The position numbers and the translations under genes are program-made. Below the pieces are notes generated by a model. That model saw only the letters and a program-made list of their open reading frames with translations, had not been told where the DNA came from and did no database searches. This document shows positions 1 through 10,586 of a stretch of 64,000 nucleotides of DNA, piece after piece. Origin of the DNA: Azolla caroliniana (Eukaryota > Polypodiophyta); NCBI GenBank assembly GCA_043228905.1, contig JBHGNT010000001.1, positions 15,810,001 through 15,874,000 of the forward strand, given 5' to 3'. How positions within the stretch are numbered: the first letter of the stretch is position 1; the number at the start of each line of letters is the position of its first letter.

Positions 1-1533
1 TCTTATCCATATATGTGCTTCCTTTCCCGTCCATTTGAGCATTTCAGCCTTTATACATTGAAGATCGCTTGCCTTTCGAGAGGCCAATTTCTTAAGTCCT
101 ATGCATATATCTTCAATTGTAAAGAAGGAAGGCATATGTGAAAGAGAACCATAACACATCATCTTTCCGGCAAGAGATAACTCATATAAATTCTTACAAT
201 GCATAGACAAGTCGTGAAGAGTTAAGTCACCATAACTCTCAACACGTTTTCCCTTTAGATTTCCCCAAAATTTAGCACATGCATGTGCTTTCTCTTGCGT
301 TTGGATAAATTGTTGAGTAACTTCCCATATTCTTCTCTTTCTTTGAATAAGCCTTTTATACTCATGCAAATGCTTTTGGTAATTCTCTTTATCCTTAACT
401 ACATCCAAAACCATAAGGCACTTTCGAGCTTCACGACATTCTTTATCAAACCATTTTTTCCTAAGTTTCTTGGTGCATTTCCAAGATGTGCGGTTGGTCG
501 AAAAACATTTGTTTGTACATGAGAGAATGACTTTCTTGAAAGCTTCCCATTTGCATTCTAGTGTGGCACCATGTTGTATCTTTGTCATTTGTAACATATC
601 CTCAACCATCTTGGAATACATGGGTGCTCGCTTAAGGTTCATGCTCAAGTGCGGTTGTTTATTATCTTCAATAGCCTTCTCACAATCAAACCTATGCATA
701 CATTTGAGATCAATACATAAAGGCCTATGATCTGATTCCGGTGTCCATTCACCAAGTGAGAATTTATGTATACGATCCAAAATACCTTCGGAAAGTAGCA
801 CATAATCAATCACACTATTTCCGTTGTATTTTCTACATGTAAAACCATTAGTGTTGGGCCATAAGGAAATACCATTTGCAATAAGCAATCCGGTACTATT
901 GCACATTTGTAGGAGTAACTTCCCAAATTGGTCCGGATCTTTTTCATCGCTAGAAGAGCGGTTATACATTTGCATATCCTCTTGCATCCTTGAGATATGT
1001 GGCATGAAAGATTCTTGTGAATCAAGTTGGAAACTTCTTGTACGAGCATTCATGTCACCAAAGACAATAACTTCCCCTTTGGATTTGAAATAAGCAATAT
1101 CATCTTCTAGATTGGCAAACGGTTGATCTTTATCCAAACACGCATAAAAGTTAGAATCTTGATGAGGAATGTAACATCCAACAACAAAAGTGGGCAAATC
1201 ATTAGGTGTTTCTATTTTGAGCCATATGTAGCATTTATTTTCATCATTTTTTATGATTGACACATATTTCTCTATTTCCTTCTTAATCAAACATGCCACC
1301 CCTCCTTGTCCTCTTCTTTGTCTTGGATTTTTCTTCCATATCAAAGAGTGTACATTATAGTTTCCTAAACCTTGAATCCTTTGAGTATCATGCTCCCATG
1401 TTTCAACAAGAAGTGTGATATCCGAGTCATTGGTGAACTCCTCTATGCCAAATCCCGCATTCCATGGGTATCCATTGCAGTTCCAAAAGCATAGTCGTAA
1501 AAGGCGTGGGTTAGTCTCATAGATCACGTGTCC
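1..1533 (-). CDS. LINE (L1-like) ORF2, endonuclease and start of reverse transcriptase region, cut by window edge
   Basis: The minus frame is open for 511 codons, from just after a TAG (1534-1536) to the left edge; I checked every triplet and found no stop. It begins with the LINE endonuclease start motif RLCFWNCNG (about residues 13-21). A catalytic Glu follows in VETWEHD, then FGDMNARTR (about residue 155, equivalent to the usual GDFNA), a segment with NSTGLLIANG (about 210) and the terminal SDHRPL (about 266), which carries the Asp-His pair. This is the order of an apurinic-type endonuclease that nicks the target for target-primed reverse transcription. The last part enters the linker before the reverse transcriptase, which lies outside the window. 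No in-frame ATG lies between the TAG and the endonuclease, so the start is unclear. For an element in such decayed surroundings it is strikingly intact. Confidence 0.85.
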
Positions 1534-1798
1534 CTATTTGCCTACATTTCCATCTTTAGGCACATCCTTAACCTTGTTTTTCAATCTTTCTTCATATGCT
1601 TTACGACGAGCATTTTGTTGTGAGATAGTACGATCTTCACTCACAAAGCATTGTGTACCTTTGAGGTATACCCAACTATTTTCGAGTATGATCCGCCGCT
1701 TTGTATCATCTGTCATTGTGCATACAATAGGCCTTTCTCCGGAGCGAGTAACACCATGTTTCCCAACTCGGTGTGCCCCATATACATTCACATCTGTA
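1534..1798 (-). pseudogene. LINE ORF1 C-terminal domain, 5'-truncated
   Basis: About 85 codons in the same frame as the ORF2 downstream, ended by TAG. The pattern AHRVGK, then RPIVCTM, then LKGTQCFVSEDRT and a basic helix-like tail resembles the C-terminal nucleic-acid-binding domain of L1-type ORF1 proteins. The rest of ORF1 is missing: an in-frame stop and gypsy sequence begin at about 1798-1800. This fits 5' truncation during insertion into the gypsy integrase next to it. The target-site duplication would lie left of the window. Confidence 0.6.
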
Positions 1799-2353
1799 TG
1801 GGCTTATCGCACGACCTTTAAAACCAGTATCGGCTCAACGCCTTTTCAGCTAGCTTTCAGATTAGAAGCCACAATCCACATTGAATTCTAGGTACCCAAC
1901 TTACGTGTACAAATAGTCGAACGATTACCGGAATCAGAATCCGAACACCAGCATCTGGTCCAATTGCTCGAACTCGGAGAACAACAAATTACCAGTCTGG
2001 CTCAATTGGAGCATGGCCAGAGACGAAGGAAATCCTTCGTCGACAGACATTGTCGGATACCAGACAAAACTTTTGAAATCGGGCAGCCGGTCCTGGTTTT
2101 CCAAACAAAACTTAGGGCTATGGCCAGCAAGCTTCGATTCTGGTGGACAAGACCTTTTTGGATCATCGACACATACAATGACACCTTTCAACTCAGCACA
2201 TTAGCCGGTGAAGTGCTGCCACATTGGGTAAACGGGTTTCGCTTGAAACCGTACCGTGGAACGACACCACCTAACCCCTTTACCAACCAACGACACAATT
2301 TTGACCAAACAATGGTCGGTGGAATAGAAGATTATGAGGGCATCACCCCTTGA
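1799..2353 (+). pseudogene. Ty3/gypsy integrase C-terminal remnant
   Basis: Translation in one plus frame gives the end of a gypsy integrase. AYRTTFKTSIGSTPFQLAF is the typical motif downstream of the integrase core, followed by VERLPE, a basic segment with a VLVF strand (the GD.V box region) and a final RLKPYRG, where gypsy integrases usually end. One in-frame TAG (1889-1891) interrupts it. The stop at 2351-2353 looks natural. The left side is cut by the LINE insertion. The wording of the motif suggests a Tat/Athila-type (non-chromodomain) gypsy element, but this is a soft call. Confidence 0.7.
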
Positions 2354-2789
2354 TTACAATAACAACCCTACCTACCAGCCACGTGTACAGTATTATTATG
2401 AAAAAATAATAGAAAAAAAATAGAGAGACCCACTCACTATTTAAAGATGAGGTACGAGGTTCAAGAAAAGCAAGTACAAAAGCTTCACACAACACGTGGT
2501 CCTTACCTCTCAGCATGACAGGCAAGATTCTGAATCTAGGGCACAAGGGCACATCTCGAGAACTGAGGAACCTACACAAAAACATCACCAACAACCAAAG
2601 CCACCACACTTGCAAGAACTCTCAAGCTTTCGCTCCTTCTACGCAGAACTACTACCATTCGCCTACTCTCTCTAACGAAGCTTTCTCTCGTTCTCCATCT
2701 TCACATCCTTCTCCCTATCTACCTGACTCTCCAGCCCTCACCATGCCGCTCGAAGTATTTAAAGAAATCTGCACCTGGATGTCCAGACA
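2354..2789. other. Stretch without a recognisable gene
   Basis: This follows the gypsy integrase stop and probably belongs to that element's 3' region. It holds A-rich tracts (2397-2422), a TATTTAAA motif near 2440 and an ORF (from 2515) with low-complexity Ser/Thr/His content that runs over the next junction. I see no motif in the ORF and do not regard it as a gene. Confidence 0.4.
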
Positions 2790-3628
2790 CAACCTCCCAC
2801 TTCAGGCGCTGACTTCTACAAACATTTGGGACTTCTGTGAACTTGTCAACCGCGCACCATCCTCAAACTGAAAGAGTCAACCAAATCCTCGAACAATACC
2901 TTCGGTGTACAGTCAACTACCAACAAGATGATTGGGTGGACTTCCTTGCCTACAATAATAGTATCCATGCCTCAACTAAGGTTTCCCCATTCTCTACAAA
3001 CCACGGTTTCCACCCTCGTTTCAACATTTCCATTCCGGATACTTCCATCAATCCTTCGGCCGAGAGGCGTACCCACACCTTACAAGATGTCCATCATGAC
3101 CTCTCCCTCAAGCTCCGTGCCGCTGGCAAACAATATAAAGCTCACGTTGACCGACATCGCTTGGTCGCGCCGACCTTCGCAGTCGGTGACATGGTTTGGC
3201 TGCTACGTCACCACATCGCAACCACCCATCCATGCGCAAACCTCGACTACAGAAAACTAGGCCCCTTCCATCCTCCAACGTGATAACCTGGTTGCCTTTT
3301 GGTTAGCACTTCCCCCCACATTTCAGCTTCACAATGTTTTCCACGTCTCTCTCCTCGAACCCTACCATCCTTCTCGCATTCCGGGACGACAACCTCCGCC
3401 CTGCCGCCCGTGGAATTATCAATAGGTGAGGAGTACGAGGTTGACCGGATCCTTGGATCCCGCTTGCGTCGCCAAAGACTTCAATACTTGATCTTATGGA
3501 AAGGTTACCCTCTTTCGGACGCCACATGGGAACCAATTACACATTTACAAAATGCGTCGGAGGCAATTTGCGCTTTTCATCAACGATACCCTCATAAACC
3601 GGTTGTGGGTGTTAGGAGGCGACCTTAG
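2790..3628 (+). pseudogene. Chromovirus (Ty3/gypsy) integrase end plus chromodomain
   Basis: The fragment starts inside the integrase core. The HHPQT motif is followed directly by ERVNQILEQYLR, so about four residues usually found between them are absent. YNNS..A.TKVSPF and a GDMVWLL box follow, and then a chromodomain, EYEVDRILGSRLRR...LQYLILWKGYP...TWEPITHLQNA (about 3424-3590), which would target new copies to methylated histone H3 chromatin. The coding sequence is broken by frameshifts near 2835 and 3283-3300. Its stop lies 12 bp before an LTR beginning TGTTATAG, so this is the 3' end of a chromovirus whose 5' part is lost. Confidence 0.8.
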
Positions 3629-3639
3629 AGTGAGGATAA

Positions 3640-4046
3640 TGTTATAGACATATGCCACGAAGGAAGATAGATTGAACCCAAGACCCTTTTCATGGTCTCT
3701 ATTGGGCAACCCTACCAATTGAGCTACCTATGTGTCCTTGTACCAAATCCAACTTCATGTAGTGTAGATTGAACATTCGAAGTTTCTAGCTTGCACACAG
3801 TCTCATGCATTCTCTATTGCATGCATCCTCATGCATTCTCCATTGCATGCATCCTCATGTATACTCTATTTCTAACTGGCTTACATAGATAGCCCTACCT
3901 TCTTGTATAAATACTCAGGTGCACCTTGATTCTAATGAAGGTGAACAACACCAGTTACAGATTCTATAATTTGAATTCTTGTTCTTTTTCTCTCTCTTGT
4001 GTTCTAGTCTTCTCTTCTCTTTGCTCTATTATACTTGTCCGTGACA
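3640..4046 (+). repeat. 3' LTR of the preceding chromovirus
   Basis: The 407-bp segment starts TGTTATAGAC directly after the purine-rich end of the chromodomain ORF and ends in GTGACA, so it has TG...CA termini. A TATA-like TGTATAAATAC lies near 3904, followed by a pyrimidine-rich leader, as expected for U3-R-U5. A tRNA-like module lies near its start in antisense. No second copy exists in the window, so the boundaries are inferred. Confidence 0.65.
3666..3728 (-). repeat. Antisense tRNA-like module (A and B boxes) inside LTR
   Basis: Read on the minus strand, an A-box-like TAGCTCAATTGG (3715-3726) is followed about 35 nt later by a B-box-like GGGTTCAATC (near 3668-3678). This is the layout of an internal RNA polymerase III promoter. 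A cloverleaf is not convincing. It lies about 30-90 bp into the LTR, the same place as in the other two chromovirus LTRs here. Confidence 0.5.
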
Positions 4047-4168
4047 ATATCCGGATGTAGACCGTGTTACAAAGGGCACTACGGCTCTTTTGTGTGCACA
4101 GCGGATCGTGATGTGCTAGATCGTTTAGTGCTTAAGACAGAAAGGGGAAGGGGAAGGAGACTTACCTC

Positions 4169-4504
4169 TGTAGCAAAACAAAAGCTACTATTCCATTACA
4201 TGTAGAGCTCAACTTGCTCTCATCAGTTTTCTGTTTTTTGTTCTTACAACTCTCTGCACTACTCTCACTCTTCTACTTTTCTACTTGCTTTTTACCTAAG
4301 TTATAAGTGACTTATATATGTAGCTAATTAGCTATCAGTACCTAATTAGCTGTTTGTAGCTAAATAACTGTCAGTAGCTAAATAGTTGTGCATAGCTAAA
4401 TAGTTGTTTCACCTTTATGTCCACTAGTAGCTAATTAGCTAATAGCTACTATAGCTTATTTCTCAATAAGCATCACATACATTTGTTGAGCTTGCTTCTC
4501 AACA
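4169..4504 (-). repeat. 3' LTR of Copia-2
   Basis: On the minus strand it starts TGTTGAGAAGC immediately after a purine tract and ends TTGCTACA, giving TG...CA ends over 336 bp. The interior is AT-rich with repeated TAGCTAAATAG-type words. The partner 5' LTR is missing because the element is fused to Copia-1 near 8820. Confidence 0.65.
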
Positions 4505-4516
4505 CTCCCCCTCAAG
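4505..4516 (-). promoter_or_regulatory. Polypurine tract of Copia-2
   Basis: The minus strand reads CTTGAGGGGGAG directly against the TGTTGAG start of the LTR, the standard plus-strand primer position. Confidence 0.75.
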
Positions 4517-4522
4517 CTCAAC

Positions 4523-6309
4523 TTATCCTTTCTTTGGATCATGTTCAATATTCTTTTCTTCATGCTTTTCAGCTACCATGCCGATGGTTATAACTCCCAT
4601 CATGTCTCTAAACTGTGTATGTTTTTCCATGCTCAATCTCTTCGTAAGAATATCAGCCACTTGCTGATTTGTACTTACATATAGCAGATCCACTTCTCCA
4701 TCAATCACTTTTTCTCTAACAAAGTGATAATGCACTTCAATGTGCTTTGTTCTTGCATGGAACACTGGGTTTTTTGCCAGCTGAATGTTGATCATATTGT
4801 CACACCAAACTGTGACTGCACCATCTATATACTCTCCCAAATCAGAAAGCAATCTTCTGATCCATACCTTTTCAAAGGTAGCTATTGCAGCTCCTTTATA
4901 TTCAGCTTCAGTACTTGATAGTGCAATAGTAGCTTGTTTCTTGCTACTCCATGAAATAGCTGCACTTCCCAATGTAAACATATATCCACTTGTGGATCTT
5001 CTATCAGTTTGGCTTCCAACCCAATCAACATTTGTATATCCTTCCAGATCAACCCTGTAAAACAGTTCATAGTTCTGAGTAGCTTTGACATACCTCAAGA
5101 TTCTTCTAATGCAGTCCAAATGTGGCTTTGTTGGTTGTTGCATAAACTGGGTGACTAATCCAACACCATAACTCAAATCAGGTCTTGTTATAGTCAAATA
5201 TATGAGGCTGCCCACCATAGACCTCTACATTTTACATCTTCTATTTTGGCTCCCAAATCAACCCTCAATTTTCAATTCTTATCTAGTGGTATACCAATAG
5301 GTTTGCATCCAAGCATACCATACTTCTTCAACATAGTTGTTGCATACTGTTTTTGCAACATATATATACCACTTTCAGATCTGATCATCTCAATGCCAAG
5401 AAAGTATCTCAGCTCTCCCAAATCTTTCATATGAAATTGCATTTCCAGATTTTTTTTCAGCTTTCTTATTTCATCCATGGAATTACCTCCAATGATTAAG
5501 TCATCAACATATATCAAGATAACAACAATGCAATCATTTATCTTCTTTACATACAATCATGGATCATCCTTTGACATTTTGAAAGCAAATTTTTTTAGAG
5601 ATTCTGAAAGTTCTTTATGCCATGCCCTTGGTGCTTGTTTCAATCCATAGAGAGCCTTTTTCAGCCTTCATACATATTCTGGATGCTTCTTATCTTCAAA
5701 ACCTGGTGGTTGACACTGTACACTTCTTCTTCCAAGTTACCATGTAAAAAAACATTTTTTACATCCATATGGTGCAGAACCCATCTTTTGGCTGCACTCA
5801 CAACAAGTAGTGTTCTCAATGTTGCCATCTTTGCAACCGGTGCAAATGTTTCATCATAATCAATACCTTCAATTTGGGCATATCCCTTTGCCACAAGTCT
5901 TGCTTTATGTCTGCTAACATTTCCATTGGAATCGTGCTTTTTCTTGTAGACCCATTTGCAACCTACAACATTTTTTTCTTTCGGTAACTTCACCAAAATC
6001 CCATGTTCTGTTTTTAGCCAATGCATCTATTTCTTCTTGCATTGCATTCACCCATTTCTTTTCAGATTTTGCTTCTTCAAAACTATTTGGATCAGGGATT
6101 TGCATAGCCATATATGTGTCATAACCAAATCTTTCAACAATCTTTTTCTCTCTATCTGATCTTCTTAGTTTTTTATTAGCATTTTTCATTACTTTTTCCA
6201 TACTAGGGATTTTCAAGGCTCGTATACCAAGCTCATCATCCAATGATGTATCTGAATTTACATCTTCCATGTTTCTAGATCCATCATCAAGCATTTCATA
6301 TTCTGGCAT
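4523..6309 (-). pseudogene. Copia-2 reverse transcriptase and RNase H
   Basis: From 5' to 3' on the minus strand: the acidic linker after integrase (6309-6080), the RT start with [24 protein letters not shown] and DETFAPVAK (about 5960-5830), the catalytic YVDDLIIGG (about 5500), MKDLGELRYFLGI, then the RNase H region with SLIYLTITRPDLSYGV, a Tyr-Thr-Asn-Val-Asp strand, STSGYMF, ALSSTEAEY, CDN and the ending ARTKHIEVHYHFVREKV (4523-5218). The YVDD polymerase motif is intact, but RT is split over three frames with shifts near 5225-5270, 5560-5660 and 5915-6030. Gene order (gag-PR-IN-RT-RH) is that of Pseudoviridae. Confidence 0.85.
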
Positions 6310-7487
6310 TTTCTATTTTCCCTTTTTATCATCATATTTTTTGTGTCTTCCATTTTTTCCACTCCATGCATTAGATTCAGATTTACTACCATGCATTAGA
6401 TTCAGATTTACTTTGTTGTCCAACATTGTTTCCATCTCTGTGGTTATCTCTTACATTTTCAGATTTATCCCTGTCTTCATTTCCATTGTCTTCGTCAGTT
6501 TCTACATTTTGTTTTGGGTTGTACCAGCTGCCCAACTTATCAAATATTACATCTCGGCTTACCACAATCTTTTTTGTCAAAGGGTTATAGCATCTATGCC
6601 CTTTTGCCTCCTCTGAATATCCAACAAAAATACATTTTTCAGCTTTTGATCAAGCTTACTTCTCACTTCAGCAGGTACATGAACATAGGCAAGGCATCCA
6701 AACACTTTTAAGTGTCCTAAGATAGGTTTCCTTCCATAGAAACATTCTTTAGGAGTTACTTCATGTACTCCAGATGTTATACATCTATTTAGAATGTAGT
6801 TTGCTGTGTTTACAGCTTCTGCCCAATAATACAATGGCATATTTTTTCCAGTCATCATGGCTCTTGCAATGTTCACCAGAGTTCTGTTTTTTCTCTCAGC
6901 CACTCCATTTTGTTGTGGAGTATATCTACATGTAAATTGTCTTCTTATTCCTTGATTGCATAGAAAATCAGAAAATTCATTTGAGAAGTACTCTCCTCCT
7001 CCATCAAATCTTAGGCATTTTATTCTAGTTCCAGTCTGCTTTTCTACCATGCATTTAAACTTACGGAAGCAATCAAATACTCCACTTTTCTCTTTCATGA
7101 AATAAACCCATGTTTTCCTTGAGCAATCATGAATAAATGTTACATAAAACTTACATGCACTATTTGATGCATTTTTTGTTGGTCCCCATACATCTCTATA
7201 TGTATCATATCCAACAAATTTTTGCTTACATGTCTTTCATGAGGGAATGGTAACCTGTTTTGCTTTCCATATTGACATTCTTCACATATTTTGCTCATTT
7301 CACAGTTTTTTAGCTTAGCTTGTCTAGCCACTGCATTTTTCCTCAACATAGTTTTCAATGTTTGCATACTTATGTGACTGATTCTTTTATGCCACATTTC
7401 CAAATCTGAGATTACATTCATTTCTCCTGCAAACATGGTTGTAATCTTCCTAGGCATATCCACATCCAAAACAAACATTCTTCCTTG
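6310..7487 (-). pseudogene. Copia-2 GAG-pre-integrase and integrase
   Basis: The pre-integrase zinc-binding region is read at 7478-7290 (MWHKRISHISMQTL, then CEECQYGKQNRLPF). The integrase core follows in another frame: FDGGGEYFSNEF carries the second acidic residue and QQNGVAERKNRTL the catalytic Glu (7098-6577). The first catalytic Asp region near 7180 is damaged by a frameshift. The tail with LGHLKVFGCLAYVHVP and later KIVVSRDVIFD is typical of copia integrase C-termini. Frameshifts lie near 7100-7140 and 6580, so the enzyme is dead. Confidence 0.85.
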
Positions 7488-8820
7488 TCATTTCCCTTTT
7501 GCAATAAGCTTTCCATTTTTCTCTATGAAGCATCCACTTTGCTTAAATTTCACTTGCATTCCTTGCTCCGCTATCTGTCGAACAGAAATCAGATTTTTTG
7601 CAAGGTTTGGCACATGCATAACATTCAACATATATTTTGTTTTTCCTTTTTCTTCCCACAATGGGATATCTCCAACATGCTCTATTTGGTGAGTAGTATT
7701 ATTACCTGTCTGTACATAACCAGGAATCTCTGGTTCTCTTAGTCTTTCAAACCAGTTTGCATGTCCTGTCATATGATTAGATGCCCCAGAATCTACATAC
7801 CACATAAACTCTTCATTGCATCTCTGTGAACATTCAACCATTGTTGTTGTTTCATGTTGCACCACAAATGCACCATCTTTATCACAGTCTTCACTAGTTG
7901 AGGCATAATTATTTTGTTGTCTCTTCCCTCTTTTTTCATCATTTTTCTTTTTATTGCATTCCGCATGTGTATGGCCTAGTTTTCCACAATACCAACAACC
8001 ATCATCATTCAAATAAGTTTTCTTACCTCTTCCTCGATTGCTCCCCCTACCTCTGATGTTGTTTCGTCCACTTACAACCTGTTGTCCTCTTCCTTGATAA
8101 TTGTTGTTGGTTCTAACTGAACCAAATCTTCCATGGCCTCTTCCTCGGCCTCTTCCAGCACTATTGTAGAGGGCTTGCCCCTCAGTCTTAGAGTTTCCTT
8201 TGTTTACATCATCCATCTGATTTCTTTCTTCCATTACAAGCATTGAAACAAGATCTGGAAAACTTCGGATGCTATCCCTTGTGAGAATAGATGTTTTGAA
8301 GCTTTTATATTGAGGTCCTCAGCCTCTTAAGCATATTTCCACCTTATCATCATCTTCTACCTTCACATTGATAGAAGAAAGTGATTTACATATGGTCTTT
8401 ATTTTCAAAGCATACTCATTTACTGACATCTTACCTTTTTCCAAGGTATTTAGCTCAGTTTTCAACTGAAGCTTTCTAGCCTTTGTGTTCACTGCAAACA
8501 GTTTTATTAAACTGTCCCAAGCTTCTTTTGGAAGCATAGCATCTTGTATGCGCCCAAGCATCGAATCTGAGATGCTAAGTGAAAGCTAATGCAACACCTT
8601 CCTTGCCCCTTGATTCCATTCCTTAAATGCTTTAATCTGTGCAACAGTTGCATTTTCTTCCGGGATCTCTGGAACCTCTTTTAGGTCTCCTTCAATGTAA
8701 TCCCAGTATCCTTTTCCCATCAAGAAATTTGTCATTCTGAATTTCCACGTCGGGAAATTGTTTTTATCCAGCTTTTCTGTGACTATTTGGCTTACATTTT
8801 CTGTAATCATTTTCTCTTTC
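7488..8820 (-). pseudogene. Copia-2 gag (with zinc knuckle) and protease
   Basis: The N-terminal gag (UBN2-like) is read at 8820-8586 and 8561-8319 (KLDKNNFPTWKFRM, then LPKEAWDSLIKLF and LQLKTELNTL). The ORF at 8243-7488 has a Gly/Arg-rich segment, a CCHC zinc knuckle CWYCGKLGHTHAEC and a retropepsin-type active site WYVDSGASNHMT. The 5' end of gag has no LTR or primer-binding site before it. Instead it continues in frame into Copia-1 integrase. Breaks lie at about 8562-8585 and 8244-8318. Confidence 0.85.
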
Positions 8821-9323
8821 AAATTATCGGTTGGTTTAGTTTCTTGTCCGAATCCGGTCGGTTCATCGAGTGTCATCCGGTTACCAGCTAATTTTCGGTT
8901 TTCAACTGAGTAAGTCCTTGTGTCCTCAAACCGGTTTTCATTGGTTGATCCGGAGTCCATCATCTTCTTCTCCGACTCCCACTCGACAATGGTCTTGTCT
9001 TCCATGAAGACTATGTCCCAACTCCGGAACACCTTCTTGTTGACCAGATCCCACACTCGGTAACCGAACTCATCATCATCGTATCCAAGAAATATGCATG
9101 GTCGGGACTTGGGGTCCAACTTTGCTCTCTTGTCCTTTGCGACATGCACATATGCAAGACACCCGAACACCTTCAGATGCCGGTAAGACACGTCTTTACC
9201 GGTCCATACTCTTTGTGGTGTGTCTCCTTCCACGGGTGGTAAGGGTGATCTATTAATCACGTACATCGCCGTCATCAGCGCCTCAGCCCAAAACATCTTG
9301 GATAACTTTGCATGTGCTAGCAC
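8586..9323 (-). pseudogene. Chimeric ORF: Copia-1 integrase C-terminus joined to Copia-2 gag N-terminus
   Basis: This 245-codon frame has two unrelated halves. Residues 1 to about 164 are the integrase end of the Copia-1 family (VINRSP, GDTPQRVWTGKDVSYRHLK, RPCIFLGYDDDEFGYRVWD, nearly as in the plus-strand copy near 40900-41340). From about residue 171 it is the start of a different gag (VTEKLDKNNFPTWKFRMTNF, YWDYIEG). The switch lies at about 8810-8830. Nothing that looks like an LTR lies between. It is probably the product of an illegitimate recombination or template switch, and there is no sign that the fused protein is used. Confidence 0.75.
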
Positions 9324-9905
9324 ACTTCAGACTCTCTCCATTATGGTAGGGTTCATCCGTTCATCCAGACCATTCAATTCCGGCGTCTTCGGCACAGTGA
9401 ATTCGAGCCGGATTCCCTTCGACCGGCAGTACTCCTCAAGCTGCCCCTGGTATTCGCCTCCGTTATCTACTCGAACCGCCTTTAGCTTCCGGTCGGTTTC
9501 CCTTTCCACTCTCGCATGGAGCTCCTTGAAAATGGACAACAGCTGATCCATCGTCTTCAATGGTGAGATCCATAGCTTCCGGCTGTGGTCGTCTATGAAC
9601 ATCACAAAGTACTGCGATCCAACATGTGACTTCATGTCCACTTGACACACATCGGTATGCACCAGCTCTAGTGATGCATTCCGTCTCATCATAGGTCTTG
9701 ACCGGAAGGAGGTTCGGTTTTTCTTGCCGTCCAAGAAATCGGTGCACTTCTCAAGATGCACGCCTTTAACCTCCGAAATGAGGTTATCTTCGACAAGTCT
9801 TCTCATCCCCTTCTGGCTCATATGACACGGTCTCTTGTGCCACAACTCACCGGCAGTGTCGAATGCTATGCTCACTTATTCCCGGCATATCCGAGCATGC
9901 ATTAG
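9324..9905 (-). pseudogene. Copia-1 GAG-pre-integrase and integrase core
   Basis: ELWHKRPCHMSQKGM and the downstream Cys region (CTDFLDGKKNRTSF, with one Cys of the usual pair replaced by Phe) are followed by the integrase core: LVHTDVCQVDMKSH with the first Asp, then VDNGGEYQG, then PELNGLDERMN with the Glu. A TGA at 9327-9329 sits where related copies have Arg (a CGG-to-TGA type change) and separates it from the ORF at 9323. The upstream side is cut by the LTR inserted at 9915. Confidence 0.85.
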
Positions 9906-9914
9906 ATACAACGT

Positions 9915-10581
9915 TGTCGTGGTGTACTTTGTACACTACGTAAAATATGTGTGGGCTACCCAATTGACTAAGTATAAAGAAATAGGAGAAAATACTACAA
10001 TAATTATGTTACATGCATAGGGCAGGATTTGAACCCTATACCTCCATGTTAACGATTTTAAGCCTTACCATTATACTAGCATAGTATGAGTTTTCAAAGT
10101 TATACTATACTTTATCCCATGTAAATATTCTAGATAAGAATGATAGAAAAAGTTATTCATACATACACACTCGAGTTAAATGAAAAGATGTGATAGAAAT
10201 CTAATCATGCACATGTGGTGTGCATGAAAACTAAAGTTAGAAAAGGCATGATGCTTGCATGTGGTAAACTTAGACTCTTCCATCACTATATAAGGAAGAG
10301 AGAAAGGTGTATATGGGGGTTGAATATTTTTTTAGAAAAGGGGATTAACAAACTATACTTGTGCGATTCACAAGTTTTTTATCTCTTTCTTTTCATCTAA
10401 ATTCATATTCTTATCTAAGTGTTGATTAATACACTATACCCGTGGGATTCACGAGGTTTTTATATCTTTTACTTACAACCTATTCACATTCTTATTTGCC
10501 TTGAATTATCCAAACTCCTAGTCCAAAACCCCAGCGGTTCCCACCCGACTCACGCAACGATCCGGCACCGAAAGGCACAAT
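9915..10581 (+). repeat. Solo LTR related to Gypsy-B, inserted in Copia-1
   Basis: It starts TGTCGTGGTG and ends near AAGGCACAATA, matching the start and end of the Gypsy-B LTRs (36931-37825, 49259-50152) along most of its length, including the TATATAAGGAAGAG promoter and the GTGGGATTCACGAG motifs. Flanks are ACGT (9911-9914) and GCGT (10583-10586), a 4-bp duplication with one change. It lacks the roughly 280-bp CCGG-rich block present in the Gypsy-B LTRs. No internal region is present, so it is a solo LTR left by LTR-LTR recombination. Confidence 0.8.
10020..10082 (-). repeat. Antisense tRNA-like module inside the solo gypsy LTR
   Basis: The minus strand has an A-box-like TAGTATAATGGTAAGGC (10062-10079) and a B-box-like AGGGTTCAAATCCT (10024-10037), with 25-30 nt between, close to tRNA geometry. 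The same module occurs in both Gypsy-B LTRs (37272-37336 and 49605-49672). Confidence 0.55.
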
Positions 10582-10586
10582 AGCGT

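Noticed and set aside
10020-10082. A functional tRNA gene
   Set aside because: A and B boxes are fair, but the acceptor stem and T stem do not pair convincingly and the sequence lies inside an LTR repeated elsewhere.
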